From assembly GCA_001584585.1 (NCBI GenBank), contig LSYV01000483.1, positions 1-13,820 of the forward strand: a DNA stretch of 13,820 nt, written 5' to 3'. A program made the translations under genes and the position numbers. This DNA is from Gonium pectorale (taxonomy: Eukaryota > Chlorophyta > Chlorophyceae > Chlamydomonadales > Volvocaceae). Below, in pieces: positions 1 through 9,000 of the stretch (position 1 is its first letter; the number at the start of each line of letters is the position of its first letter). Below the pieces are notes generated by a model. It was given only the letters and a program-made list of their open reading frames with translations, was not told the origin of the DNA and did not search any database.

Positions 1-765
1 CCCCGGCCCCGCCCCCGACGAAACCTCCGCCGCCGCTACGCCCCCCATCGCCGCACTGGCCCGCCGCGACACCCCTGCTGCTGCCACCCACCGCCCTCCA
101 GGCCATCGCAGACGTCGGCCGTTCCCCCCCCCCCCCTTCCAGCCCCTCCTGCTCCACCGTCCCCGCCCCGGCCGCCCCCCACATCGCGCCCGCCGCGGCA
201 CCCACCACTTACCGCCACACCTCTGGGCTCCGCTGGTTCTGTGGCCGCACCGGCTTACTACCAGGCCACCACTGCCGACGCGATGGCATCTCACTTCGCG
301 CGGGAAAATGACAGGCTCCGCCCCTGGGGCCTCCGGTATGATACGTCACTCCAACCAGCTTACTACGCAGGCACCATGAAAATGCACAAGGCCCCGCCTT
401 CCATCCGTTTCCTGGCTTGCTCGCAACGTTGCCCGGCCTCGGAACTCAGTGACATTGTCACCGCCGCACTCCGCGCTGTCTCCACTGAATTCTGCCGCCG
501 CTGGCGCACCGCCTACAACTCCGAGCCATGGTACTGTTTCAATTCGGCCGACGTCATGACCACCGTCCACCGCTTCAACGCTGCCGCCATCCCCGCCGCC
601 GCAGTGGACCCCATGGCCGCCTACGACTTCACCCTCCTCTACACAAACATCCCGCTCGACAACTTCTGCCGTTCCATCGACCAGCTGGCCCGCACCTGCC
701 TGGAGGGCTTCGCCGGCATTGAAGTCCTGACGACGCTTCCAGCGCGCCAGCACCCAGACGGCTGA
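1..765 (+). pseudogene. Penelope-like retroelement reverse transcriptase fragment
   Basis: Frame 1 is open from the first base of the window to a TGA at 763-765, so the left end is cut by the window. The first ~80 codons are Pro/Arg-rich low complexity. From about 250 the product resembles the N-terminal half of the reverse transcriptase of Penelope-like elements: a K-M-H-K-x-P-x-x-x-R-F block near 379-411, then a Y-D-F-T-x-L-Y-T-N-I-P block near 622-654 that should hold the first catalytic Asp (motif A). The later RT motifs, including YxDD, and any GIY-YIG nuclease are absent. Just before the stop the likely reading passes to frame 2 (QLVHTARLV..., from about 761), which suggests a frameshift in a decayed copy. 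The family call rests on remembered motif patterns. Another retroelement RT is the main alternative. Confidence 0.6.
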
Positions 766-1581
766 CGCCCAGCTGGTCCACACGGCACGCCTTGTCCCGG
801 ACGCCCCCTCCTGCACCTACTCGGCCCAGGGCCGCCACGTCCGCCGCTTTTTTTATGCCGCCGCCTTTGACAAAGGAGAAATCTGCAGAGAAAGAGGGAG
901 CCCGCTGAAGTCATCTTCACTTCCCTGGTGTCTTCCACGTTCGTCCGCTTCGGGCCTCGCCGCGCCTCGCCGCGCCTCCAGGATGGAGGGCCTCTTGCTG
1001 AACCTACCAGGGCGGTCCCTACGGGGAAGGGGGCGGATGGAAGGGTGTGAAGATAGGGGCGCAAAGAGATGGAGGCGCCTTTGCGCCGCAGACGGAGTGG
1101 GACGCGTACGGAGGGTTGTCTCAGGCCCGACGAGCTCCAGGTAGCATCGGCGGGCTGACGCCTTGAGAACTTTGTTCGCCAACCAGCAACAGGACAGCGT
1201 GGGTGACGATTGGGGAGCCGTTCGTGTACGTACCGCTCGCTGTAGGCATTGGAATTGTTTGTACAAGGGCCTGCAGCACGCGCATGGCCCAGCCAGCAGT
1301 AACTGTATGTTATGTGTGAGGCGGTGAGCTAACGATACATGCGCGTGTTATGTCGAAGTTTCACGTATGGTTGATCAGTAGTGGCAAGGGTTTGTGCAAG
1401 TGCTAGGTGCCGTACATACACCATGCCTGCGTGCCTACACCGCCACGAACCCGCCGCCGTACACCATAACGCGACGTCATCGTGCTGTTAGTTGCTCCAT
1501 ACCATCGTGCAATCGATCAATTTTCCATCCACGTCATTTCCTTATTGAGAGGTCAGCCATTTTTGAAAACCGGCGGGGCAA
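766..1581. other. Intergenic region between the retroelement remnant and the LRR gene
   Basis: I see no convincing gene here. Frame 2 stays open from the broken RT to about 1140 but shows no recognisable motif. A 10-base unit (GCCTCGCCGC) is repeated around 954-973. From about 1240 the sequence becomes clearly less GC-rich, which suits a promoter or an intron upstream of the LRR gene. No clear TATA box was identified. If the first LRR exon really starts at 1657 (see that gene), a missing first exon could lie here or further left, but I found none with a phase-0 donor. Confidence 0.5.
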
Positions 1582-4500
1582 ATGCGGAGCTGCTCCAGTA
1601 GTCAGGGCTCTGACCTGTCAGGGCTCTGGAAAATCCTACTGCCACATATTCTTTAGCACATCAAGTCTAACTCCGACAAACAGGCAATCCGGGCCCTGTG
1701 CCGCGATGGTCGTAACGCCTACGATGCGCACGTCTCGCGCCTCAGCCTCGAGAGCAGCTATCACACGCTGACACTTACGAGCGATATACTGGTTCAGCTG
1801 GCGCTGGGCAAGCTGCGGCGGGGCTGCCGACCGCGGAAGCTGAGCATCAGGCTGGGCGAAGCAAGGGCCGATGGAGGAGGGGCAGCGGGCCATGTAAGAT
1901 CACAAGACTTGGTTCGCTCGTCGTGTCACTGTTTGACGCCGCCTACCGCACCTCTTGCTTCACAATTCACGCCACCCGTTCGCCCTCGCAGCCGGTCCTT
2001 CCTGCTGTCGGCCGTAGGGGGGACGCGCCGCAACGTCCGCCGGCGCCCCCGGCGCCTCGCCGCCCCTCCTGCCGGCAGACAGCCTGCGGGCGGTCAGCCA
2101 CCTGGACATCTGCCTGGAGCTGCTGAGCGCAGACGTGTCCCGCGCCGTCATGGCCGCCCTGCCCAACCTGAACTCCATGCGCCTTCAGTGTTCTGTCAGC
2201 TTTGGCGCCAAGCGCGTTCATCACTCCGGGGTGTTTGCGGTGCTTGGGAGCCACGGCGAGGGCGCACCGACCCTGCTGTCGCTCGAGCTAGTTGACGTGC
2301 CCAGTTGGCTGTTCCCCGCCGGCCTGGCGCCCGCACTGCTGGCCTGCAGCAGCCTGCGCGACCTCACGCTGGGACTGGCCGACCACTACCCGGATCGCCT
2401 AGATAACCACAGCGCCGCTCAGATCGGCGGCCTGTCGCAGCTCACCTCGCTGCGCCTATACGATTTCGATAGAAACGCCGTCGAGTTTGGCCCCCTGGAG
2501 GCGCTCCTGGGCGGTGGGGCGCTCGCGAACCTGGTCAGCCTGACCATCGACGGCATCACCGATTTCCATGGCTTCCGCGACACCACCGAGACGCCAGTCG
2601 GTCTCATCACGCACCTCACGCGGCTGGCGGAGCTGTCCGTGAGCCACATCGAGCTGCAGCTTGAGGGCCCCACCGGTGGCCTGGAGGCGCTGACGGCGCT
2701 GACGCGGCTCCACGCTGCGGACCTATTGCCTCCACCGGAGCTGGACTTGGGCCCTGAGGAGGATACGGATGAGGCATCGGAGGGAGCGGAAGCTGCCGGT
2801 GAAGCCGCCCTCGGACCAGCGATGGCGGCGGCCGCTGAGCGCGCGGACAGCCGCAGTGCGTCCGCGCCGCCGCGACCGCCCCGGCTGCTGCTGCCGCCGT
2901 CTCTGGTCCGGCTTGAGCTGTGCAATGGCATGCCCGACGCTCATCTGCCGGGTTGCCTCGAGCTGCCTCCCAGCCTGACTGTCTCCGTTCCCCGCAGCGA
3001 CGCCCCGGGCGCAGTGCTGGCGCTGCGGGCATTGCTGGACGACCTGGCCGACGCCGACGGCGCGCTGTGGCCGGCGGCGGAGGCGGCCCTGTGCGACGCG
3101 TTCCGCTTCTTCGGGCTGCGGACCGCTGCCGACGAGCAGGGGCCGGCAGGGGCGGAGGCGCCCGGCCTTGAGTGCGAGGGGAAGGATGCCGTTGAGGGCC
3201 GGGAGGAGGAGGGGGAGAAGGGTGACGGCTCCGGCCCATCGGGCAGCGCTCCCCGGGCCAGCGCCTCGGCAGGGCGTGTGCCTCGGCCGAGGCGCCAGCC
3301 GCCACGAGCGCTGGCGCTGCACGTGATGTGCACACGGGCTAGGGACTGGAGTCTGCTGCAACCCGTGGGTTTCGGCGACGATGACAGCGACAGCGACGGT
3401 AACCAGTCCGAGCCTGATGAGGTGGCGGTGGCGGCGGCGGCAGCCAGGAAGGCGGCGGCGGCTGGTGAGGCGGTGGAACGGACGGCGGGAGGCGGCCGCG
3501 GCGTCTCGGCTGCGGATCGGCGGCTGCTGGCGCAGCCCAGCACCACGGCCGGTGGCTGGCGGCGCTGGGCGGCCACGGTCTGACGCTCCTGCGACTGGGC
3601 GGCGTTGCACTGGCAGCTCGCGACTTTGCCACCATCGTGGAGCACATCTCGGGTCTCCAGGTGGGGGTTCGGTTGTGGCTGAGGGCTGTGGTGGTTTGGG
3701 TCCTAGTGGCGGCCAAGCCAGCACCATCACAGTGGCCCCCAAAGAGCAAGAGCTGTTGGCTGTGCTCCCGTACGGGGCGGGCGCCGTCGAAGAAGCTACC
3801 ACGGGCCTACAGGCTCACATGTCGAACACGTTGCCATCGCCCACGGGCTTTATGATCCCTGGGGTTTGGCATGGGACCCAAGCACAATAACCCATAACGG
3901 CCATAATAACCCGGGTGGCCGCAGCCCATGCACTGCTCGGACGACGGAAGTATGGCGTCTCATGGCGCCCAGCGCCGCCGCGCGCGGGCAGCCCATGCAG
4001 CCGGGCAGCCCATGCAGCAGGGCACCCCTCGTTGCGTCCTGTGGGTGCGCCCTGCTGCTGCCGGGTTTCGTCGCGGGCGTTGCTCTCCGACCGGCCCTCT
4101 CCCCCTTTAGGCACGCCTGATCCACAAACCGGAACCCTCCTCCAGCCGTCCGCCGCAATTCCTTCTGTCATGTATGGGAGAGGCCGCATCCGTGTGCGTC
4201 TCCTAGGTCCCGACCTCGCTGGCGCGTCAAGCTCTCCTTGGCCTCGCCCTCCCGCCCTGCGCCCCACAGGCGCTCTGCCTCTTCGCCTGCTCCTTCCCCG
4301 CCAACGGCCTGCCACTGCTGGCGGCCTTGAAGCAGCTGCGGCGCCTGGACCTGGAGCTGACGGTGTGGCAGCTGGAGCACGAGGGAGTGGCGGACGATGA
4401 GGGCATACCGGTTCCCCGCGACCCGCTGCGCCTGCTGCCGGCACTCATTGCTGCTGCGCCGGCCCTGGGGGTGGGGCTTTGGATGGACGCCGGCTTTTCG

Positions 4501-4626
4501 TTGGACGGCGACGCCTTGGAGGGGATGGCCGGGGCGCTGGGGGTGGTACGGCGGGCGAACGAGGCCCTCCGGTCGGCGGGCCTGGCGGGTACACTAACAC
4601 TGCGGAACTGGACCCAGGAATGGTAA
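1582..4626 (+). CDS. Leucine-rich-repeat protein, probable F-box-like N-terminus, four exons
   Basis: Proposed exons are 1582-1893, 2018-3464, 3536-3660 and 4270-4626 (TAA stop), 747 codons. Exon 1 holds a short F-box-like stretch (L-W-K-I-L-L-P-H-I-L, then A-I-R-A-L-C-R-D-G-R). Its donor is CAT|GTAAGA, and the acceptor CCGTAG at 2015-2017 keeps phase 0. Exon 2 carries irregular LRRs (for example L-R-D-L-T-L, L-T-S-L-R-L, L-A-E-L-S-V), then an Ala/Glu/Pro-rich linker. Further LRRs follow in exons 3 and 4, joined CAG|GTGGGG to CCCACAG in phase 0. F-box/LRR proteins usually recruit substrates to SCF ubiquitin ligases, but that role is inferred here. Two problems remain: a TAG at 1654-1656 in exon 1, and a frame change that needs the 3465-3535 intron or an indel. 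The start is therefore uncertain and decay is possible. Confidence 0.6.
1654..1656 (+). other. In-frame TAG inside the first LRR-gene exon, or a 3' splice site
   Basis: With ATG at 1582 (context GGCAAATGCGG), frame 1 reads through an F-box-like segment, meets TAG at codon 25, and continues open to the donor at 1894. The bases before it (ATATTCTTTAG) also fit an intron end, and codons upstream of it (AAA, CTA, CCA, ATT, CTT) are unlike the GC-ending codons after it. Either the TAG closes an intron and coding starts at 1657, or it is a nonsense change in a once-continuous frame. Confidence 0.6.
3465..3535 (+). other. Candidate 71-base intron resolving a frame change in the LRR gene
   Basis: Upstream coding is in frame 2. 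Frame 2 runs to a TGA at 3581-3583, but clear LRR sequence (W-L-A-A-L, then L-T-L-L-R-L-G-G-V-A-L) is in frame 1 from about 3553. A GTGAGG donor at 3465 and a CTGGCGCAG acceptor ending at 3535 join the two frames exactly. The intron is short for such algae, and a one-base indel would explain the same data. Confidence 0.4.
3661..4269 (+). other. Long intron of the LRR gene (609 bases)
   Basis: The donor CAG|GTGGGG and acceptor CCCCACAG|GCG join two LRR segments in phase 0 (...EHISGLQ to ALCLFACSF...). I see no conserved coding sequence inside. It contains two perfect tandem copies of a 17-base unit at 3985-4018. Confidence 0.65.
3985..4018 (+). repeat. Two tandem copies of a 17-base unit
   Basis: The unit CGGGCAGCCCATGCAGC occurs at 3985-4001 and again without gap at 4002-4018. 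It lies within an intron of the LRR gene and shows no obvious function. Confidence 0.9.
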
Positions 4627-5516
4627 GACAAGAAGTGGCTGGGAACGGCTGGGGGTTAGCAGAGAGGGACCTGGTCCTTCGTACAGCAGTTGGCGCGCTG
4701 TACGCCGTAATTCTAATTCGTAGTTCTAGCCGGTAATAAATGCACGGCAACACGCACGGCTGTACTGCGTTATTCGTCTGTTCCCATTGATTCGTCGCGG
4801 ACAGGAGGACAGAGAGCCAGTTTTACGATTGTATGAGGCCATAACCGTTGTGCTTCAAGTATGGTATCCTTGGCGCGCGAAGCAGAGAACGGAGCATTGT
4901 ACGGCGTGTGTACGTACGGCGTGTGCACGCCGCGTGTGCGTGCTGGCTCGGAACTTGCGGAATGCAATAAGCGCATTCGCAGTACTAAGCATACGCGTGG
5001 GCATGCATGCTGTTACCAAATGCTGCTGAACGGTGACGAGGGCGCGCCACGCGCGCACTACCGAGTGGTTGACAGTTGGTTAGTTGGCCGTTGACTGTGT
5101 TGCGTGTGCATGACATACCGTACTGCCAATCAAGTTGGCCGTGGCACCCTTCGGCCTACGTAGCGTGCGCGCAGTATTCATACCCATGCATGCGCAACTG
5201 CGACCGCTGCACCCTTGCTCTGTTGTTTGGCAGGGTTGGTTGCTTCCAGTTTGCTGCCGGTTGCTTCCAGTCCGGATCCGTTAACTGGGTCCCTTCGTCT
5301 CTCAGACTAGCTTGTCTGCCTGCTGCCGGCCCTGCCGCGACGCCTCTTGCGTGCTGTGGCATCAGCTGGTGGCGGGCTCGATGGCCGGCCTCTGTCGGTG
5401 CCTGGCTTCGCGTAGACGAGTAAAACGGAGTGAATTACCTTGGAAGGAAGGGACGACCCGCCCTTGTGTGACGGCCCTGGAAGGCCAGGACACCTGACGT
5501 GGGCAAGAAGATACAA

Positions 5517-5521
5517 TGTAA
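5517..5521 (+). terminator. Candidate polyadenylation signal TGTAA
   Basis: TGTAA is the common green-algal poly(A) signal. This is the first copy downstream of the LRR stop at 4624-4626, implying a 3' UTR of about 0.9 kb. A five-base match has little weight alone, and a second copy lies at 5857-5861. Confidence 0.3.
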
Positions 5522-5822
5522 GGCTGCGAGCCACGACCTTGCGTGCGGTGCCGCGTTGCAACATCAGCAAGCGAGGGGAGCTAAACGCAGAAGTGGCAGT
5601 GCTCTGGCTCTCACACCATGGCAGACCTGCGCCGCCCCTGTCTGTGCCTGGCCTCCCTCGCCCACACCTACGCCGTTGCCTCCTCGTCCCCGCCTCATCC
5701 CCCCCCCGGGGCCGCTGCCCCAACACAGCTTCGCCTTCGTGCCCATCCCCCGGATCCCACGTTGGATCACAACCTCCGCGTCCCAACCGGCCCCAACCTT
5801 CCCCCGCCGTACTGGATCCAGC

Positions 5823-5857
5823 ATGAGTCCATGGGCACATCGCAAGAGTGGATGCGT
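5823..5857 (+). CDS. Possible upstream first exon of the ALKBH8 gene
   Basis: ATG at 5823 opens a 12-codon exon (M-S-P-W-A-H-R-K-S-G-C-V) that would end in phase 2 before a GTAAAC donor at 5858. The CGGCAG acceptor ending at 6161 restores exactly the RRM frame (V|Y-L-W-V-G-G). The implied intron is 304 bases. The frame is also open further upstream without another ATG. Support is splice phase plus the poor codon use of the competing start at 6085. There is no homology support for these residues. Confidence 0.25.
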
Positions 5858-6084
5858 GTAAACATATTCTAACTATACACCCCTTCATAACATCTCACTC
5901 AAGCAGCAGACGTACACGGTACATTCCGGCGTAGGACCATATCCACCTTGAAGCGATGCCAGCGATGAGTCATGTTTCGAATTAGCATTTCTGAAGGAAG
6001 TCAGGAATGGGCTTTGTCAAGGCACCGCCAGGTGCCATCACACGGTAGGCTGCATGTGTGGGGGCCGCAGGTTGGCGCGTGGCA

Positions 6085-9000
6085 ATGTCCTCGGTCAATC
6101 CACGTCATCTTCGCCATACAGTACATCTTTTATCCGACGAACACACCCCTCCACCCGGCAGGTACCTCTGGGTCGGCGGGGTGCATGGCATGACGGCACA
6201 ACAGCTTGCGGAGCTCTTCGCCCCCTACGGCCGCCCCGACGTGGTACTGCCCGAGGGGCCTTCGGCGGCGGGCTGCGGCGCCAAAGCCCCCGGCGGCACT
6301 GGACTTGCTGGGCTTGCCGACGGCGCTGGTGCTGAAGGCGACTCTGTAGCCGAGGGCATCCGGGGCGATGGCACCCTTGCCGATGGCGCCCGGGCCTGCG
6401 ACACAGGCAGCACGGCCCGCTCGTCGACGGCGGCGCCCTCTTCTCCGCCGCTTCTTCATCATCACGCGTTCCTGGAGTTTGAGGCGGAGGGGGACGCTGC
6501 CGCCGCAGCTGCGGCCGTGCCCCGGGGCGCCCCCTGGGATGCTGCGGACGGGCGGCGCCTGGCGGTCAACTTCGCCGAGGTGTGGAGGGACAAGGTACGA
6601 CACAGTACGGAACCGCTGTACAGCACCCCTGGGGACGGCTCCGCGGGAAGGCAGCACCCTTCGGCTGCTGGCTTCCCCGCTGCGGGAGAGGTCATGGGCC
6701 CCGGTCCCAGGGCCCAGGGCTGAGGTCGCAGCGCACGGCGGGGGACCTGTTGCAACTGTGGCGTACCCAGCAGGGCACTGCGGCAGCCCTGGGGCCCCAC
6801 GCTCCCGGGGCCCCACGCTCCAGGGGCCCCACGCTCCAGGGGCCCCACGCTCCAGGGGTACCGCGGCCCCAGGGCGGTGCCGCTCGCCCACGTGCCGCGG
6901 TCCTAGCCGGCGCCGCCCCGGGGCCGCGGGACCCCAGCCCCAGGGCTGCCGGTGATACTATAACACACCATGATTCCAGGCCCCCACGGCCCCTAACTCG
7001 TCTCCCACTCCGTCGTGCGGTACCCCTACTCCTCCCGCCACCGCGGGCGACGGCGGCTGGCGTCCAGCCCACTCCTGTCAAACCATGCTTCTTTCAAATT
7101 CCCGTCACCACCCGCCGCTGCTCCTGAGATTTACAGGAGGCGGCCGTTAGACCCTATCTACAGGCTATAGTCCCCCGCCCGCGCCGACTCGGCCCCGTGC
7201 CGCTTTCCGCTGCGTCTCCCATCTTCCTTAAATTTCCTTACCCGCCACATCCCCTCCCACCGTGCCGCTGCCGCGCTGCGCGCCCTGCCGCGTCCCCTCC
7301 CCTCAGCAGCGCCCCGTGCCGCGCCCGGTCGCCACCTCCGCCCAGGACCTGGGGGTGCCGGGGCTGGTCCTCCTGCCGGACTTCATAACCGTCCAGGAGG
7401 AGCGGGACCTGCTGGCGGCGGTGGATGCGGCCGCGGCGGAGGAGGAAGCCGCGGCGGCGGCTATGGAAGCGGCGGCTGCGGGGGCGGCAGCGGAGGCGTG
7501 TGCAGGTCGAGCTGTTGGCAGCAGCGGAGCCTGTGGCGGCAGTGGCGGCGGCAGCGGCTGGGAGACCATGGCTCGGCGGCGCGTGCAGCACTATGGATAC
7601 CGCTTCGACTACGCGGTGGGTGCAGCCGCTAATGCTGTAATTGGCGGCAGCAGCCGCTGGAAGCGGACAAGCACGCACGGCTTGTATCGTGCATATGACC
7701 CTCTGGGGGAGGGAAGAGGATGGGTGTGTGGCCCAGGGGACCCAGGGGGCGGGGGATGGGGTGGGGCCGAGTCGCTCGGGTCGTGCGGCGGGGCGCGGGT
7801 GGCGCATGGCCTGGAGCTAGTGTATGACCCACCCAGGGGGGCCCAGGGTGCGTCTGCGCCGTTGATTTGGCACGAGGTTCCCCGCGACGAACGCGGCGGT
7901 GCGGATTCCAAGTTCCGGCATGACGCCCTTGGCAGGGGGAGATGAGGAGAGGAGGGAGGCACGGAGCGCAAACGAAACGAAACGGTGGTGGTGACCTAAG
8001 TGCACTGCTTCTTTAACCAGAAACCGTTTGTCGACATGAAGAGACGGGGCGCGTCGTTGTAGGTGGCGGGGGGAATCAGGTGAGGCGGGAAGCTCCAAAG
8101 CCCTCCCACGCCCAAGCCTGCCCGCCTCGGCGGCCGCCCGCGCCGCCGCCGTCGTGGTATGTCCGCTCCCGGGGGGCCCACTCCTCCCGCCCTTAGCGCC
8201 CGTACCCAGACGCCCTACACCCATGACATGGTTGGGCCGCAGCCTCGCCCCCGGCCACCCACTGCCCCACCCCTGCTCGTTTAGCTTGCCCACGGACTGA
8301 GTTCCCCCCTGCTCAACCACCTGCCCCCGCACCACCTGCGCCCGCACCACCACCACCAGACCCGCAACGTCGACCTGGCGCGGCCGCTGGGGCCCCTGCC
8401 CGCCTGGGCGGCGGCGCTGGCGGAGCGGATCGGCGAGCTGCCGGAGGTGGGCTCCCGGGGCGTAGGGCTGGCGTAGGGCTGGCCCGTTAGGGTGTTAAGA
8501 GGTGCCGTGGCATTTGGCGCTGGGGCGACGATCGCGTCGACGCGCGTTGCGTTGCGCCCTCGCGGCGGGGCTTACAACGAACCGGCCGTCAACTCCCAAC
8601 TGTATCAACCGCCAGGTGACCCAACCCATCGACCAGCTAACCGTCAACGAGTACCAGCCGGGCGTCGGACTGGCGCCCCACGTGGACACCCACTCGGCGT
8701 TTACGGGTGCGTCCGTCGCGTGAATGGTTGACGGTTAGAGGTTGGGTCGTTGGTTGCTACCGGTGACCGGCGGCCTTGACGGCTGTCGCCACGATACGGT
8801 TTGTGGCCGTGTGTGTCGCGTGGGGGACTCCCGGCGGCGTGTCCTTGTCGGGTGACCGGTGAATGGCTTCATTCGCGTGTCGGGTGGTGCCATAGCCACA
8901 GGCCCTATCCGGTCCCCTCTCGTTCCCGCACCGCGTTTTGCCCCCCTCCCCCCGCCTCGCTGCCTTTTAACCTACTACCCCCCGGCCTCGCTGGGAGGCG

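Larger units (their letters stand above)
4627..6084. other. Gene-poor region: probable 3' UTR of the LRR gene, then upstream region of ALKBH8
   Basis: There is no gene here that I can support firmly. The sequence is less GC-rich than the flanking exons, especially 4720-5300. It holds a short direct repeat of GGTTGCTTCCAGT (5238-5250 and 5259-5271) and a small inverted repeat GGCGTG-TG-CACGCC near 4918-4931. TGTAA, the usual chlorophyte polyadenylation signal, first appears after the LRR stop at 5517-5521. The AT-rich stretch 5858-5900 could be a core promoter or the start of an intron. An upstream coding exon of ALKBH8 may end at 5857. Confidence 0.5.

Noticed and set aside
983..1140. ATG 983 exon with donor at 1141 as first LRR exon
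   Set aside because: It ends in phase 2 while exon 1657 would need phase 0, and the product has no F-box features.
2723..3802. Long minus-strand open frame (359 codons) opposite the LRR gene
   Set aside because: The product is Arg/Pro-rich without motifs, and the + strand has clear LRRs. Such shadows are expected in very GC-rich coding DNA.
4735..4740. AATAAA as poly(A) signal for the LRR gene
   Set aside because: Green algae of this type mainly use TGTAA, and a single hexamer in AT-richer sequence is weak evidence.
5618..5872. Small 84-codon ORF starting at ATG 5618
   Set aside because: No motif or homology is recognised, and an overlapping frame could be an ALKBH8 upstream exon. Not enough support to call a gene.
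6791..6854. CRISPR-like repeats
   Set aside because: The 16-base units abut with no spacers, and the context is a eukaryotic intron.
6130..6891. Minus-strand open frame (253 codons) across the RRM exon and intron 1
   Set aside because: It includes the tandem repeat and has no recognisable domain. The + strand RRM explains the sequence.
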